The notes: generated by a model not told the origin, from the letters alone. A stretch of 64,000 nucleotides of DNA from Paenibacillus sp. URB8-2 (GCF_013393385.1 NZ_AP023239.1:186001-250000); one strand, 5' to 3'. Shown: positions 53,230 through 62,634, counted from the stretch's first letter. A program made the numbers and translations.

Positions 53230-53673
53230 GTGAGTTATTTCTGGGGATTTTCGTGGGAAGGGCTTGTCGTTTTCATATTGGTTATGGTACCGAATCTGTT
53301 TTATTTTTGGCTTCCAAATTCAAGTGAATCGGGAAGAACCCCAAGCAAACATTTGATTTTGGATATTATCGAGCATGGAAGCCAGGCCATTTTTGTCTTG
53401 CTTTTAGTGTTTTTGATAAGCCGTCACGATTCTCCTTTGCTAAGTCCATATACTTTAGGTATGGCGATATTCCTATTTGTATATTATTTGCTATGGATCT
53501 TCTATTTCAGAGGCTACAAAACTTTGACCGTGCTGCTTGGAATGGCTGTTGTACCTGTGGCGTATTTCATTCTGGCGGAAATTTGGCTTCATAAAGGGCC
53601 GGCAATTGTGCCGACCGCGATTTTTGGATTCACACATATCGTTATTACCTATATCGATTATCGAGTAAAATAA
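53230..53673 (+). CDS. Small integral membrane protein
   Basis: 147 residues with four to five membrane spans (GLVVFILVMVPNLFYFWL, AIFVLLLVFLIS, LGMAIFLFVYYLLWIFYF, VLLGMAVVPVAYFILAEIWL, IVPTAIFGFTHIVITYI). The start is GTG after AAAGGAG. No recognised domain. A terminator follows directly. Confidence 0.75.
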   Translation: MSYFWGFSWEGLVVFILVMVPNLFYFWLPNSSESGRTPSKHLILDIIEHGSQAIFVLLLVFLISRHDSPLLSPYTLGMAIFLFVYYLLWIFYFRGYKTLTVLLGMAVVPVAYFILAEIWLHKGPAIVPTAIFGFTHIVITYIDYRVK

Positions 53674-53698
53674 GGCACCTTTCGGGGTGTCTTTTTCA
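53672..53698 (+). terminator. Rho-independent terminator
   Basis: AAGGCACC / GGGTGTCTTTTT, starting at the stop codon of the membrane protein gene; same family of hairpin as the ssrA-type terminators but without the core word. Confidence 0.7.
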
Positions 53699-53778
53699 TT
53701 TTTCGGCCTGTTCAGGCTGTATGGGGGCATCCCCGCAAATAAAAAAGCCAAACCCAAGTATCAAAAACATCAACTTAG

Positions 53779-53994
53779 GTTCCCTATAAGGAATCCGTCC
53801 TTCGAGACGATGCGGCGCTCATTGCTAAGGATGTACAGGTTCCCGTTATATTGGTTGGACTGAACAGAACGCCCGCTGTGATGGAAGAAATATTGAATAC
53901 GACGGACATCGAATATTTTGCCGTATCGCGCCCCCTGATCCATCAGGCGGATTTGCCAAAAATGTGGCAGGAGCAGGCCAAGCAGCAGGCTTGA
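53779..53994 (+). pseudogene. C-terminal fragment of an Old Yellow Enzyme-type oxidoreductase
   Basis: The frame VPYKESVLRDDAALIAKDVQ, then VPVILVGLNRTPAVMEEILN, then IEYFAVSRPLIHQADLPKMW is the last 70 residues of an NADH:flavin oxidoreductase: VGGNR-type phosphate loop and FSLSRPLI. No start codon; an in-frame stop lies just upstream. Rest of the gene is missing. It directly precedes the aldo/keto reductase gene. Confidence 0.8.
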
Positions 53995-54022
53995 AAAGTA
54001 GAATGGAAAGGATGTCGATCAT

Positions 54023-54848
54023 ATGAACAAGATTACGGATACCGTAACACTCCATAACGGTGTGAAAATGCCGCGCTTGGGGTTTGGCGTATATCAGGTT
54101 GAGGACGGCCGCCAGGTGGAGCAGTCAGTGCTGTCCGCACTCCGCTCGGGCTATAGAAGCATCGATACGGCGGAAGCCTATTTTAATGAAGACGGAGTGG
54201 GAAGAGCGATTAGGGCAAGCGGCGTACCTCGGCAGGAGCTGTTCGTCACGACAAAAGTCTGGAATTCCACATCAGGGCTATGAAACGACGCTTCAAGCGT
54301 TTGAGAACAGCAGAAAAAGGCTCGGTCTTGAGTACATCGATCTCTATCTGATCCACTGGCCGGCGAGAGGAAAGTACCTGGAAGCGTGGAGGGCTTTTGA
54401 AAAATTATACCGGGAAGGCTATGTGCGCGCCATCGGGGTGTGCAACTGCCACGAGCAGCATTTAAACGCGATCATGCAAAATTACGAGACCACGCCGATG
54501 GTTAATCAGGTGGAGCTGCATCCGCTGCTTTCGCAGGAACGGCTGCGCGCTTTTTGCCGGGACAACGGCATTCAAATCGAGGCTTGGGCACCGCTGATCC
54601 GTGGGCAGTTAAACATCCCCCTGCTTTGGGAGCTGGGAAGAAAATACGGCAAGACGCCTGCGCAAATTATCCTCCGCTGGGACTTGCAGCACGGCTTCGT
54701 CACCATTCCCAAATCGGTTCATGACAGCCGGATTCGGGAGAATGCCGACATTTTTGATTTTGAACTTGCCGAGGAAGATATGAGAGCCATCGATGCGCTG
54801 AACCGTAATGCCCGCTGGGGGCCGGACCCTGATAATTTCAACTTTTGA
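54023..54848 (+). pseudogene. Aldo/keto reductase with a single frameshift
   Basis: The first 86 codons encode the normal AKR N-terminus ([40 protein letters not shown] with catalytic Asp and Tyr), ending early in the KVWNS region. Near 54275 the frame changes by one base and continues [33 protein letters not shown] to the normal end ([10 protein letters not shown]). If the base is real the enzyme is dead; an assembly error is as likely, as the rest is intact. Confidence 0.85.
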
Positions 54849-54877
54849 GCTGCCATACGCGAACTCTGAAAAAAACC

Positions 54878-54920
54878 AAAAGGAGCCCTGCCGCTGCACA
54901 AGCTGGCGAGCTCCTTTTTT
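54878..54920. terminator. Bidirectional terminator
   Basis: AAAAGGAGC / GCTCCTTTTTT with a GC-rich inner stem, between the convergent AKR and HDOD genes. Confidence 0.75.
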
Positions 54921-54928
54921 CTGTGCAA

Positions 54929-55783
54929 TTAGGCGAAAATCCGGCTGACTTGCTCGACTTCGTCCGGAAGCGATGCTCCTGTTTCCTCCACCATATCCTT
55001 GGTGATGCCCAGGTTTTGCATGACTCTGGCATTGATCGGATGGTGCACATTCAGTCCAATCAGCCTTTGATAATATTCCGTACTGATGCAGTCGGCTACG
55101 TGAATGAGTTCAATTTCGTTTAGATTGTCTGTGGACAGCAAAGGGGAATGGTGATATTTTACGACCAGCCCCAGATCCTCGGGAAGACCCCATCGTTCAC
55201 AAATCCATGAGCCGATATCTGCGTGGGTCTTACCTCCTAAGGTGATTTTTTCCGCCACGATATGATGGACGCCTCGATTCATAGCTTCATATATCTTATC
55301 AACAAGCTCCGGAAGACAGGCGTTGAGGATCGCGAAGCCAATATCATGACATAGGCCATAGGAGAAAAGCTGAAATTTGTCCCCGATCTTCAGTTTGGAC
55401 GAGAGCAGATTGCAGGCTACCGCGGTTCCCAGATTATGCTTCCAGTATTGATGGCTTGAGAAAAGCGTGGATTTCCCAAATTCATCATGGAATAACAGTT
55501 CCGTAATAAAATAAATCAACAAGTTCCGCATCGTTTTCATGCCTAGGAAGACTATGGCTTCATTTATATTATTGATCGTTCTGGATATTTGATAATATCC
55601 GGAATTTACATTTGCAAGAACAGCTTGATTTAATTCATCGTATAACGTTACTTTTTCCGCAAGCAGATCGATATCCAGCTGATCCGGTTGTCTGATCATT
55701 TCAAAAATATCACGGATTGCCGGTGGAATAACAGGCATTTTGGGCGACGCTTCAAGCGCTTTGTACACGTCTATTTGATTCAT
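54929..55783 (-). CDS. HDOD-domain signalling protein
   Basis: 284 residues. The HDOD domain: NQAVLANVNSGYYQISRTINNINEAIVFLGMKTMRNLLIYFI, then YWKHNLGTAVACNLL, GLCHDIGFAILNACLP and VVKYHHSPLL. HDOD proteins are regulatory relatives of HD phosphohydrolases; here HDIG is kept in degenerate form (CHDIGF). The ATG after GGAGG is chosen; an upstream GTG/ATG six codons earlier overlaps that site. Stand-alone gene with its own terminator. Confidence 0.88.
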   Translation of the reverse strand: MNQIDVYKALEASPKMPVIPPAIRDIFEMIRQPDQLDIDLLAEKVTLYDELNQAVLANVNSGYYQISRTINNINEAIVFLGMKTMRNLLIYFITELLFHDEFGKSTLFSSHQYWKHNLGTAVACNLLSSKLKIGDKFQLFSYGLCHDIGFAILNACLPELVDKIYEAMNRGVHHIVAEKITLGGKTHADIGSWICERWGLPEDLGLVVKYHHSPLLSTDNLNEIELIHVADCISTEYYQRLIGLNVHHPINARVMQNLGITKDMVEETGASLPDEVEQVSRIFA

Positions 55784-56031
55784 GATTTTCACTTCCTCCA
55801 ATACTTTGGCGATACATGTCGAAATGTTTCGTGAACGTGAAATTGTAGCTGGACTATATAATTATATAATACACGGAAGTGCAATTGATGGATAAAATGT
55901 TACAAAATCCCCGGTGACAGAATTGAGAATATTGAATAAAGAGTTGAACGGAATGAGTCACGCGATTAAAAGTGAATTCAATAAATTGATTGTTTTAATT
56001 GGAATGTTCTGTTAAACTATGAATATATCAA

Positions 56032-56080
56032 GAACAAATGTTCCTATTTATTGAATGAGAGAGTTTGAAGGTGTTATAAT
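56032..56080 (+). promoter_or_regulatory. LexA-type box and promoter before the protease-nuclease operon
   Basis: GAACAAATGTTC (56032-56043), in context AGAACAAATGTTCC, matches the Gram-positive LexA box CGAACRNRYGTTYC at every position but the first. TTGAAT at 56051 and TATAAT at 56075, 18 bases apart, form the likeliest promoter, 90 bases before the subtilisin start. SOS control is inferred. Confidence 0.5.
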
Positions 56081-56168
56081 AAGTTACTCCAAAAAATACT
56101 AAAATTAAGATTTTAAGGGTGCGTTGGCTGGCGATTCTCATTTTACTCTTAGGAGGAGGAGAGAAGAA

Positions 56169-57134
56169 ATGGAACGACGGAAAATCAAGCTGTTTCCTTA
56201 TCGGGTGGAAGCTCAGGCCCAGAAGGTAAGCGAAATTCCGAAAGGCATCGAGATGATTCAGGCGCCGGCGGTGTGGGGCCAGACAAAGGGCGAAGGCATT
56301 ACGGTAGCCATTCTGGATACGGGGTGCGAAGTCTCACATCCGGATTTGAAGGGACGGGTCGCAGGCGGGCGGAATTTTACGGACGATGACAACGGCAATC
56401 CGGACGTATTTGTGGATTATAACGGGCACGGCACGCATGTAGCCGGGACGATAGCGGCGATCAGCAATAATACCGGTGTGGTTGGTGTAGCGCCGGAAGC
56501 GAATCTGCTGATCCTGAAGGTGCTGAACAAGGACGGCTCAGGCCAATATGAGTGGATTATCAATGGAATCAATTACGCGGTTGAGCAAAAGGCGGATATC
56601 ATCTCCATGTCGCTCGGCGGACCGGAGGATGTGCCGGAGATGCATGAAGCGATCCAGCGGGCGGTGGCGGCGAATATTTTGGTTATCTGCGCGGCGGGGA
56701 ATGAAGGCGACGGTAATTTCGCTACCGACGAATTTGGCTATCCCGGCTCCTATAATGAAGTCATCAGCGTGGGCGCCGTCGATTTACAGCGGAACTCGAC
56801 TAATTTTACGAATTCGAATAATGAAGTGGACCTTGTCGCGCCGGGTGCGGGAATTCTGTCAACCTATTTGAACAAGACCTATGCGACACTCAGTGGCACC
56901 TCCATGGCGACGCCGCACGTATCGGGTGCGATGGCGCTGATCAAGCTGATCGCGAACGAAAGCTTCGGCCGTGACCTGACCGAACCCGAGCTGTATGCGC
57001 AGCTGATCAAGCGGACGATCCCGCTTGGCAACTCGCCGCGGCTGGAGGGCAACGGACTCTTGTACCTGACAGCTCAGGAGGAACTGGCCAAGGTCTTCAC
57101 GCCCGCTGTCATCGCGAAGGTATTAAGTCTATGA
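56169..57134 (+). CDS. Intracellular subtilisin-type serine protease (ISP)
   Basis: 321 residues. The catalytic triad is Asp50 (AILDTGCEVSHPDL), His87 (NGHGTHVAGT) and Ser245 (SGTSMATPHVSGA), with oxyanion Asn178 (CAAGNEG). There is no signal peptide. The N-terminus KIKLFPYRVEAQ resembles the short inhibitory LIPY-type propeptide of ISP-1. ISPs are the main cytoplasmic proteases of sporulating bacilli and are processed at the N-terminus on activation. ATG follows AGGAGGAGGAG. Its stop overlaps the start of the endonuclease gene (ATGA), an unusual coupling. Confidence 0.95.
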   Translation: MERRKIKLFPYRVEAQAQKVSEIPKGIEMIQAPAVWGQTKGEGITVAILDTGCEVSHPDLKGRVAGGRNFTDDDNGNPDVFVDYNGHGTHVAGTIAAISNNTGVVGVAPEANLLILKVLNKDGSGQYEWIINGINYAVEQKADIISMSLGGPEDVPEMHEAIQRAVAANILVICAAGNEGDGNFATDEFGYPGSYNEVISVGAVDLQRNSTNFTNSNNEVDLVAPGAGILSTYLNKTYATLSGTSMATPHVSGAMALIKLIANESFGRDLTEPELYAQLIKRTIPLGNSPRLEGNGLLYLTAQEELAKVFTPAVIAKVLSL

Positions 57135-57931
57135 CGCATATGAGGATGCTGGCGCTTGAGCTGGAAGAGGCCAGGGAAATCCACCTCGCGATGGCCGGCG
57201 AACGCCCTTATTACGACGAAATGCGGGATAACGAGCTGAAAGCTAGTTACTACAGCGGTGGCATTACGAATATACATGAACTCCAGCAGCTGCTGGACCG
57301 GACTCATGACCACCGGCTGCCTTACAAGCCTTACCGCTATGTCTATCCGTGGGTCGATCTGCAGGAGAATGGGCAGCTCAAAAGCCTGTATTCCGGCCGT
57401 GCTATGTCCCCGCTTGAAGCAATTGAAGCGGATATCCGGCTGCTTGAAGCGGAGGATGATGTAAGCCTGGCGGGAGAGATCATGCTGAACTGCGAGCATG
57501 TCGTGCCGCAGTCATGGTTCGGTAAGAGAGAACCGATGCGGGGCGACCTGCATCATCTGTTTGCCTGCGAGCCGGGCTGCAACAGCCGCAGAGGGAATAA
57601 TCCGTATTATGATTTTTTGGATTATACGCCGGAAGCGAGTGTGCAGAATGTGATTGCAGGCTGCGGCAAGCAGGAGGACGGCCGATTTGAGCCTGAATAC
57701 GGCAAAGGCATTGTCGCCCGCGCAACCCTTTATTTCCTGCTGCGCTATCCCGGCGTTATCGGCAGCAGCCATGTCGATGAAACGCTGCTGCTGGAATGGC
57801 ACCGCTCTTTTCCGGTTACGCTTTATGAATTGCATCGGAATTTGGCGGTTTTCGAGCTGCAGGGCAACCGCAACCCGTTTATCGATTTTCCGGAAGAAGC
57901 AGAGCGGTGGGCGGGAAGCGGCGCTAATTAG
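57131..57931 (+). CDS. Endonuclease I family nuclease
   Basis: 266 residues, no signal peptide. Endonuclease I-type active site: LNCEHVVPQSWFGKREPMRGDLHHLFACEPGCNSRRGNN, in which His of EHVVP is the base, and Asn/His bind Mg. Members cut double-stranded DNA and RNA; most (EndA, Vvn) are secreted, so a cytoplasmic version is notable. Translation is coupled to the subtilisin by the 4-base overlap ATGA; a second ATG four codons later is possible. Together: a protease-nuclease unit inside the cell. Confidence 0.88.
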   Translation: MTHMRMLALELEEAREIHLAMAGERPYYDEMRDNELKASYYSGGITNIHELQQLLDRTHDHRLPYKPYRYVYPWVDLQENGQLKSLYSGRAMSPLEAIEADIRLLEAEDDVSLAGEIMLNCEHVVPQSWFGKREPMRGDLHHLFACEPGCNSRRGNNPYYDFLDYTPEASVQNVIAGCGKQEDGRFEPEYGKGIVARATLYFLLRYPGVIGSSHVDETLLLEWHRSFPVTLYELHRNLAVFELQGNRNPFIDFPEEAERWAGSGAN

Positions 57932-58144
57932 TGTGTTATTCATTGCTCGACACTCTTATACACATTCCGACACTCGATTTTGTAATCATTGAACCCGATG
58001 CCATGCTCATTCCTCTCCGGATATCGTGCTTAACAATATGGAGGAGCTTTTTCGCCCTCTACTTTAAATTAAAAAACTCTTATTGTCCTTTCAATTAATT
58101 CATGCTATATTATTTTTTGTGCCCGCACTATTTTTATTGCATAC

Positions 58145-58229
<85 letters not shown>

Positions 58230-58341
58230 TATTTAAATAGACAGATAACATCAATGCAGGCCGATCCCTTGAGCAGCTCTTCAAATATGAAGAGCCTTTT
58301 TCTTTTTCGGCGACATATTCTATTGGAAATGAAGTGAGGTT

Positions 58342-59727
58342 ATGATTCAGCCCAATGCGAACGTTAAACAAGGATTGCTTAATAAATATTTTTCCGGCGA
58401 AGCGATAGATTACCGGCAGATGATCTCGCTTTTTATCCCGATTCTGATTGACCAGGCTTTCGTAGTCGGCCTCAATTTGATCAACACGGCCATGATCAGC
58501 TCGGCGGGAGTGGCCGCGATCAGTGCGGTGAACATGATTGACTCGCTTAATATTTTTCTTCTCAGCGTGTTTATCGCCGTAGCGACGGGCGGGACGGTTG
58601 TAGTGGCCCAGTATAAAGGAAGCGGCAACGATGCCATGGTCTCCAAGGCGACGGCCGGAGCTGTATCTTCGGTGTCTCTGCTCGCGCTTTTCGTCGGTTT
58701 ATTCGGCATTTTGTTCCATGGTCCGCTGCTTAACCTGCTGTTCGGCGCGGCTGAACCGGATGTCATGGCCAATGCCCGAACGTATTTGATCGGAAGCAGC
58801 GTGTCCTACTTGGGGATCGCCGTCGTGGAAGCGGTATGCGGAGCCCTCAGGGGAACCGGAAGAACGCGGGCGTCGCTGGTGCTGTCGCTGATCATGAATC
58901 TGATGTATGTCCTCCTTAATCTCGTGTTTATCAATCTTTTGCAGATGGGCGTTCTTGGCATGACGATTTCCATCAATGCAGCCCGTTATTTGGGGGCGGC
59001 TTGCGCTCTGTATTATTTGTTCCGGATGGACAGCAGCCTGCAAATCAAAATCCGCGATATCCTGACGTTCAATCTATCCATGCTGAAAAAAATCATGTTT
59101 ATCGGCTTGCCGTTCGCCGCGGAACAGATGTTTTTTAACGGTGGCAAAATTTTGACCCAAATATTCATCGTCAGCCTGGGCACGTATGCGATTGCCACCA
59201 ACGCGATCTGCTCCGCTCTTGCCGGAGTTATGCAAATTCCTGCGAATGCGCTGGCTTTGACGATTATTACGGTGGTCGGCCAGTGTATGGGAAGCGAAAA
59301 TATCAAAGATGCTAGAAAATTCACTAAATCTTTTACTGTGGCATCTTCGCTTTCCTTTGTAGTCATGGGGCTATTGATCCTGCCGATTTTTAAACCGCTC
59401 GTATCGCTGTTTCATCCCCCCGCTGAAATTGTTGACGATATTTTCTTGATCGTACTTATCAATACAATTGCCCAAATCCCGCTGTGGTCCACCAGCTTTG
59501 TCATGCCTTCTGCGCTTAGAGCGGCAGGCGATTCCAAATTTACGTCCATCGTTTCCATGCTATCCATGTGGCTGTTCCGCGTCGTGCTCGGTTACATTTT
59601 GGGTATTGTTCTGCATTTGGGCATTCTGGGCGTCTGGCTCGCAATGGAATGCGAATGGGCTGTCCGGGGCGGGATCTTCCTGAAGAGATTTCTCGGCAAA
59701 AAGTGGTATCAGCACCGGCTTATTTAA
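58342..59727 (+). CDS. MATE-family efflux pump
   Basis: 461 residues, 12 membrane spans in two homologous halves. MATE hallmarks are FIPILIDQAFVVGLNLINTAMIS at the start, FIAVATGGTVVVAQYKGSGN, and in the second half FIGLPFAAEQMFFNGGKILTQIF and TIITVVGQCMGS. Exports cationic drugs or metabolites by Na+ or H+ exchange. GTGAGG precedes the ATG. Upstream hairpin CTCTTCAAATATGAAGAG with T-run near 58275 closes the tRNA transcript. Confidence 0.9.
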   Translation: MIQPNANVKQGLLNKYFSGEAIDYRQMISLFIPILIDQAFVVGLNLINTAMISSAGVAAISAVNMIDSLNIFLLSVFIAVATGGTVVVAQYKGSGNDAMVSKATAGAVSSVSLLALFVGLFGILFHGPLLNLLFGAAEPDVMANARTYLIGSSVSYLGIAVVEAVCGALRGTGRTRASLVLSLIMNLMYVLLNLVFINLLQMGVLGMTISINAARYLGAACALYYLFRMDSSLQIKIRDILTFNLSMLKKIMFIGLPFAAEQMFFNGGKILTQIFIVSLGTYAIATNAICSALAGVMQIPANALALTIITVVGQCMGSENIKDARKFTKSFTVASSLSFVVMGLLILPIFKPLVSLFHPPAEIVDDIFLIVLINTIAQIPLWSTSFVMPSALRAAGDSKFTSIVSMLSMWLFRVVLGYILGIVLHLGILGVWLAMECEWAVRGGIFLKRFLGKKWYQHRLI

Positions 59728-60609
59728 TCGAGTATTACTATGATTGGTATGCAGGGTACGTGAGGTATTTCAGAAATTTCATGCTCATTACCATCAAGGT
59801 GATACTCCGGATGAAGTCAAAAAATATGCTTATTTTTACCTTCATACATTTACCTCCTTTGGTTGTAAACTTGACCATCACAAGGTGCTTTGATGGTATA
59901 ATAAATATCAAACGGGAAAAAAGTAGTCGTAGTCGCGCTTGTGATGATACAGACTAATTGATTTCTCATCATTCGATGATGACGAGCCCGAGTTCTTCTG
60001 TTCGGAATGTATTGGAACACACGAGAAAGAAAGAGCATACGAACAAATGAAACATCAGCGAGAAAGATTAGCTACCTGTTTGGGAGAGCACTGAAAAAGT
60101 CTTCTTTACCGAGCTGAACTAAATACTCAAGGAAAAACGAGCCTCTAGAATCGTTTCTAAGGCTCGTTTCGCGTGTAAGGAGGCATATTTGCCCCCCTAA
60201 TTTTTATTGTTTTTTCAAAATCGGTAGTTTATTATCAGTGCTTTACCTGTTTGGGTGATTTTGTTTGTTGTCGGGTAATGTTCTGAGACTAGATGTTGAC
60301 AAGAACATTGTCCGATTCCCGATTCATGACAAGAACATAATCTAATTCAGGGTACAGAAAACCTCGTTCTCAAATACTGCAGGATGATCGTTGTTAAAAT
60401 GAGTTCTGCTGTACATCATCCGAAGTAGTTAAACTCTGCCGGAGGTCAAGAAGGTTATCCCGCAAATAGTAGTGAAACTCGCACCTTTTTTAATTTCGAT
60501 TTTCGAGGTTTCAGATGATGTGTGTTGTATTCACGACGCCTTACCACCTTAAGTCCCGAAGGACACGATAACGAATAGGATAAGCAACTTGAATTGACTG
60601 TCGGTCCGT
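59728..60609. other. Gene-poor stretch with remnants
   Basis: No intact gene seen. A frame at 59953-60094 without a start reads DEPEFFCSECIGTHEKERAYEQMKHQ, probably a zinc-ribbon gene fragment. Another frame near 59790 (HYHQGDTPDEVKKYAYFYLH) also looks like a gene relic. A terminator-like hairpin AACGAGCCT / AGGCTCGTTT lies at 60136-60170, and TGACAAGAACAT occurs twice (60297, 60327) with a related inverted AATGTTCTG near 60278, as at an insertion-sequence end. Confidence 0.4.
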
Positions 60610-60732
60610 TTACTGAGAAGAACTGGACAAATAAATATAAGTAGCAAAAATCATATATACAAGAAGAAATGCAAGTACTACAATTATTATTCTTAGAAAT
60701 GTTCTTTTCCGTTTATTCATTTGCTTTTTCAA
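60610..60732 (-). CDS. Small single-pass membrane peptide
   Basis: 40 residues: basic MKKQMNKRKRTFLR, one membrane span (IIIVVLAFLLVYMIFATYIYL) and SSSSQ. Start TTG with AAGGGGG 6 bases upstream; an internal ATG at codon 5 is possible. A 23-base palindrome lies 20 bases before the start. It lies downstream of the secreted-protein gene on the same strand, after its terminator. Could be an immunity-type or membrane-active peptide; no family recognised. Confidence 0.55.
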   Translation of the reverse strand: MKKQMNKRKRTFLRIIIVVLAFLLVYMIFATYIYLSSSSQ

Positions 60733-60752
60733 TAGATTACCCCCTTGAATTT

Positions 60753-60775
60753 TGTAATCAATTAAATTGATTACA
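60753..60775. promoter_or_regulatory. Palindrome before the small membrane peptide
   Basis: TGTAATCAATT and AATTGATTACA, 11-base perfect arms around a single A, located between the terminator of the secreted-protein gene and the peptide start. Likely an operator. Confidence 0.5.
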
Positions 60776-60783
60776 GATATGAG

Positions 60784-60807
60784 AAAAAAGGGAGCTGAGT
60801 AGCTCCC
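60784..60807 (-). terminator. Terminator of the secreted-protein gene
   Basis: GGGAGCT / AGCTCCC with six A on the plus strand, i.e. a T-run for minus-strand transcription, 24 bases after the stop. Confidence 0.75.
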
Positions 60808-60830
60808 TCATATTAAATGTAGGGTTAATC

Positions 60831-61553
60831 TTAGAAAGACCAATCGTGTTCTAGTTGCTTTGAAGTAATATCTCCGACACCTTCCCATATAATCGACAAT
60901 GTCAGAATACCAACAATGTGGGCATACCCACCTGTTCTGTTACTATTAATTGTAGCATATGATGCACCAGCTTTGTGCTCCCAGCTATTCCCAGGATGGA
61001 AGCCCAATAGAGCACTATCAGTTGTTGCTGGATCACTATTAATCTTACCATCAACAAAATGAACTGTCACGTATGAGTACATCCAAGATAGTCCATTATC
61101 ATTCCATTTCTTAGAATAAGTAGTCCAGTAATCATTTGACGACGCTAGTGTAGATACTGTGTTTGTCTCTACTTCAACAGGATTATTTTGAGCATTTGTT
61201 GCTAAATCGTTGTAGTAATACAACAGCGCAGCATATTCATCCAGCGAATCTACTTTAATACTCTTATTGGGTTCTACATTAGTTGAAAGATTAGCTGAAG
61301 CTTTAGAGGTGTTGGTATCGTAACCAGCAGCCTTTTTCAACTCATCCACTGAGTCGAACTTTCCTGCATAAGTTTTAAAGTAAGATTTTGGTACAATGTC
61401 ATGAACAGGAACGACAGTCTTATTGGTGGAGACCGATGACTGAGTTTTATCAGCAGCAAGAACTACGGTTCCAGAAAACATACTAGCAATTAAAGCGAAA
61501 GAGAAAAGCATTTTAGTAGAAAAATTAATAACATATCCAACAAATCGTAGCAA
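60831..61553 (-). CDS. Secreted hypothetical protein
   Basis: 240 residues. Signal peptide region NFSTKMLFSFALIASMFSGTVVLAA, then an acidic, Asn/Ser-rich segment (FDSVDELKKAAGYDTN) and a Trp/Tyr-rich C-terminal half (DYWTTYSKKWNDNGLSWMYSYVTVHFVDG, GFHPGNSWEHKAGASYATINSNRTGGYAH). The last 45 residues include a hydrophobic stretch HIVGILTLSIIWEGVG. TTG start with AGGAGTGGG fits; ATG at codon 15 is the alternative. No family recognised. A 20-base palindrome lies 22 bases upstream. Confidence 0.65.
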   Translation of the reverse strand: MLRFVGYVINFSTKMLFSFALIASMFSGTVVLAADKTQSSVSTNKTVVPVHDIVPKSYFKTYAGKFDSVDELKKAAGYDTNTSKASANLSTNVEPNKSIKVDSLDEYAALLYYYNDLATNAQNNPVEVETNTVSTLASSNDYWTTYSKKWNDNGLSWMYSYVTVHFVDGKINSDPATTDSALLGFHPGNSWEHKAGASYATINSNRTGGYAHIVGILTLSIIWEGVGDITSKQLEHDWSF

Positions 61554-61575
61554 TTAATCCCACTCCTGTTTAATA

Positions 61576-61595
61576 TTAATGAATATATTCATTAA
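61576..61595. promoter_or_regulatory. Perfect 20-base palindrome before the secreted-protein gene
   Basis: TTAATGAATA followed by its exact reverse complement TATTCATTAA, 22 bases upstream of the TTG start. Likely a repressor or activator site. Confidence 0.45.
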
Positions 61596-61866
61596 GCAGT
61601 CGACTGTTACACATTACATTTTTTACAATAAAATGTAAACCCATATTTTTAATTTAATGGAAAAAGAGTATGTTTGTTGGGTAATATGGGAGTTTATTAT
61701 TCTATATTCCGGTCGTTGGATATAGTCAGTCTTCTAAACGAAGTGTAAGCAGGGGAAGTTCATCAATTGTCCAAACTCTCGCTGCGGAGGTTCGGAATTC
61801 ATTGCCCGGGATAGAGGGACTGCCTTATGATGGATGTAATCAATCTGTCCTAGGGAGGTATAGTAA

Positions 61867-62289
61867 ATGGCGCAAATTATTTTATATACGAAAAATGGCT
61901 GTATGGGGGGTGCCCGTCAAAAGGCGCTACTCGAGAGTTATGGTCACACGGTGGAGGAGCGGTCGCTGCTTGATACGGAATGGACGCCTGAAACGCTGCA
62001 GCCGTATCTGGCCGGCCTTGAGCTGAAGGACTGGTTCAACCCAAACGCTCCCTCGGTCAAAGCGGGCCGGGTCGTCCCTGGAGCTCTTTCCCGGGAGGAG
62101 ACGCTGGAGCTGTTATGCAGCGACCCGATTCTGATCAAGCGCCCGTTGATCGACACCGGCAGTCAGGTTTTTGCGGGATTCGATTCGGAATATCTGAAGG
62201 AGATCGGTCTCTGTGAAGTTCCCTCGGGATACAATACAGGGTGCCAGATGAAAGACCAGGGAAGCGGCTGCTCGTCTTCCGAGGCGTGA
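61867..62289 (+). CDS. ArsC/Spx-fold nitrogenase-associated protein
   Basis: 140 residues of thioredoxin-like ArsC/Spx fold: IILYTKNGCMGGARQKALLESYGHTVEERSLL, with a single Cys at the active-site position, ending in a Cys-containing tail. This pattern (NGC-x-x-x-x-x-Q ... WTPETL) is that of the nitrogenase-associated subgroup of the family, found next to nif genes. Catalytic arsenate reduction is not expected. GGGAGG precedes the ATG. It is followed by a NifX/NifB-type gene. Confidence 0.75.
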   Translation: MAQIILYTKNGCMGGARQKALLESYGHTVEERSLLDTEWTPETLQPYLAGLELKDWFNPNAPSVKAGRVVPGALSREETLELLCSDPILIKRPLIDTGSQVFAGFDSEYLKEIGLCEVPSGYNTGCQMKDQGSGCSSSEA

Positions 62290-62325
62290 AGGACGCTGGG
62301 AACCCAATAATCGAAGCGTGTGGAT

Positions 62326-62358
62326 GAGAGAGTGCCTTTTTAGGCGCTCTCTTTTTTT
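62326..62358 (+). terminator. Rho-independent terminator
   Basis: GAGAGTGCC / GGCGCTCTC with seven T, 37 bases after the ArsC-like gene; separates it from the NifX-like gene. Confidence 0.8.
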
Positions 62359-62634
62359 AAAATATAAGAATTTATAAGTTTCCCGCTTCTAAAAAGACAG
62401 CGAAGCCGTTTCTTCTTAGGGATGGCGGACGTTTTGCGCCAGGTGGCGATCGGACGGTCCGAGGCTCTAGCTAATGTTAACTTAGCTCCCGTGTTTTCCG
62501 AAGCTTTGTTGAACAGCCTTGGTATTTGATTGTGCAGGCAGTATAGTGTTTGTTAATTACTCTGGCGCTCAAGAAGAACCACCCGGCGGTGCGTATTTGA
62601 AGTATAAATATTTAAATAAAGAGGAGGCAGGCGA

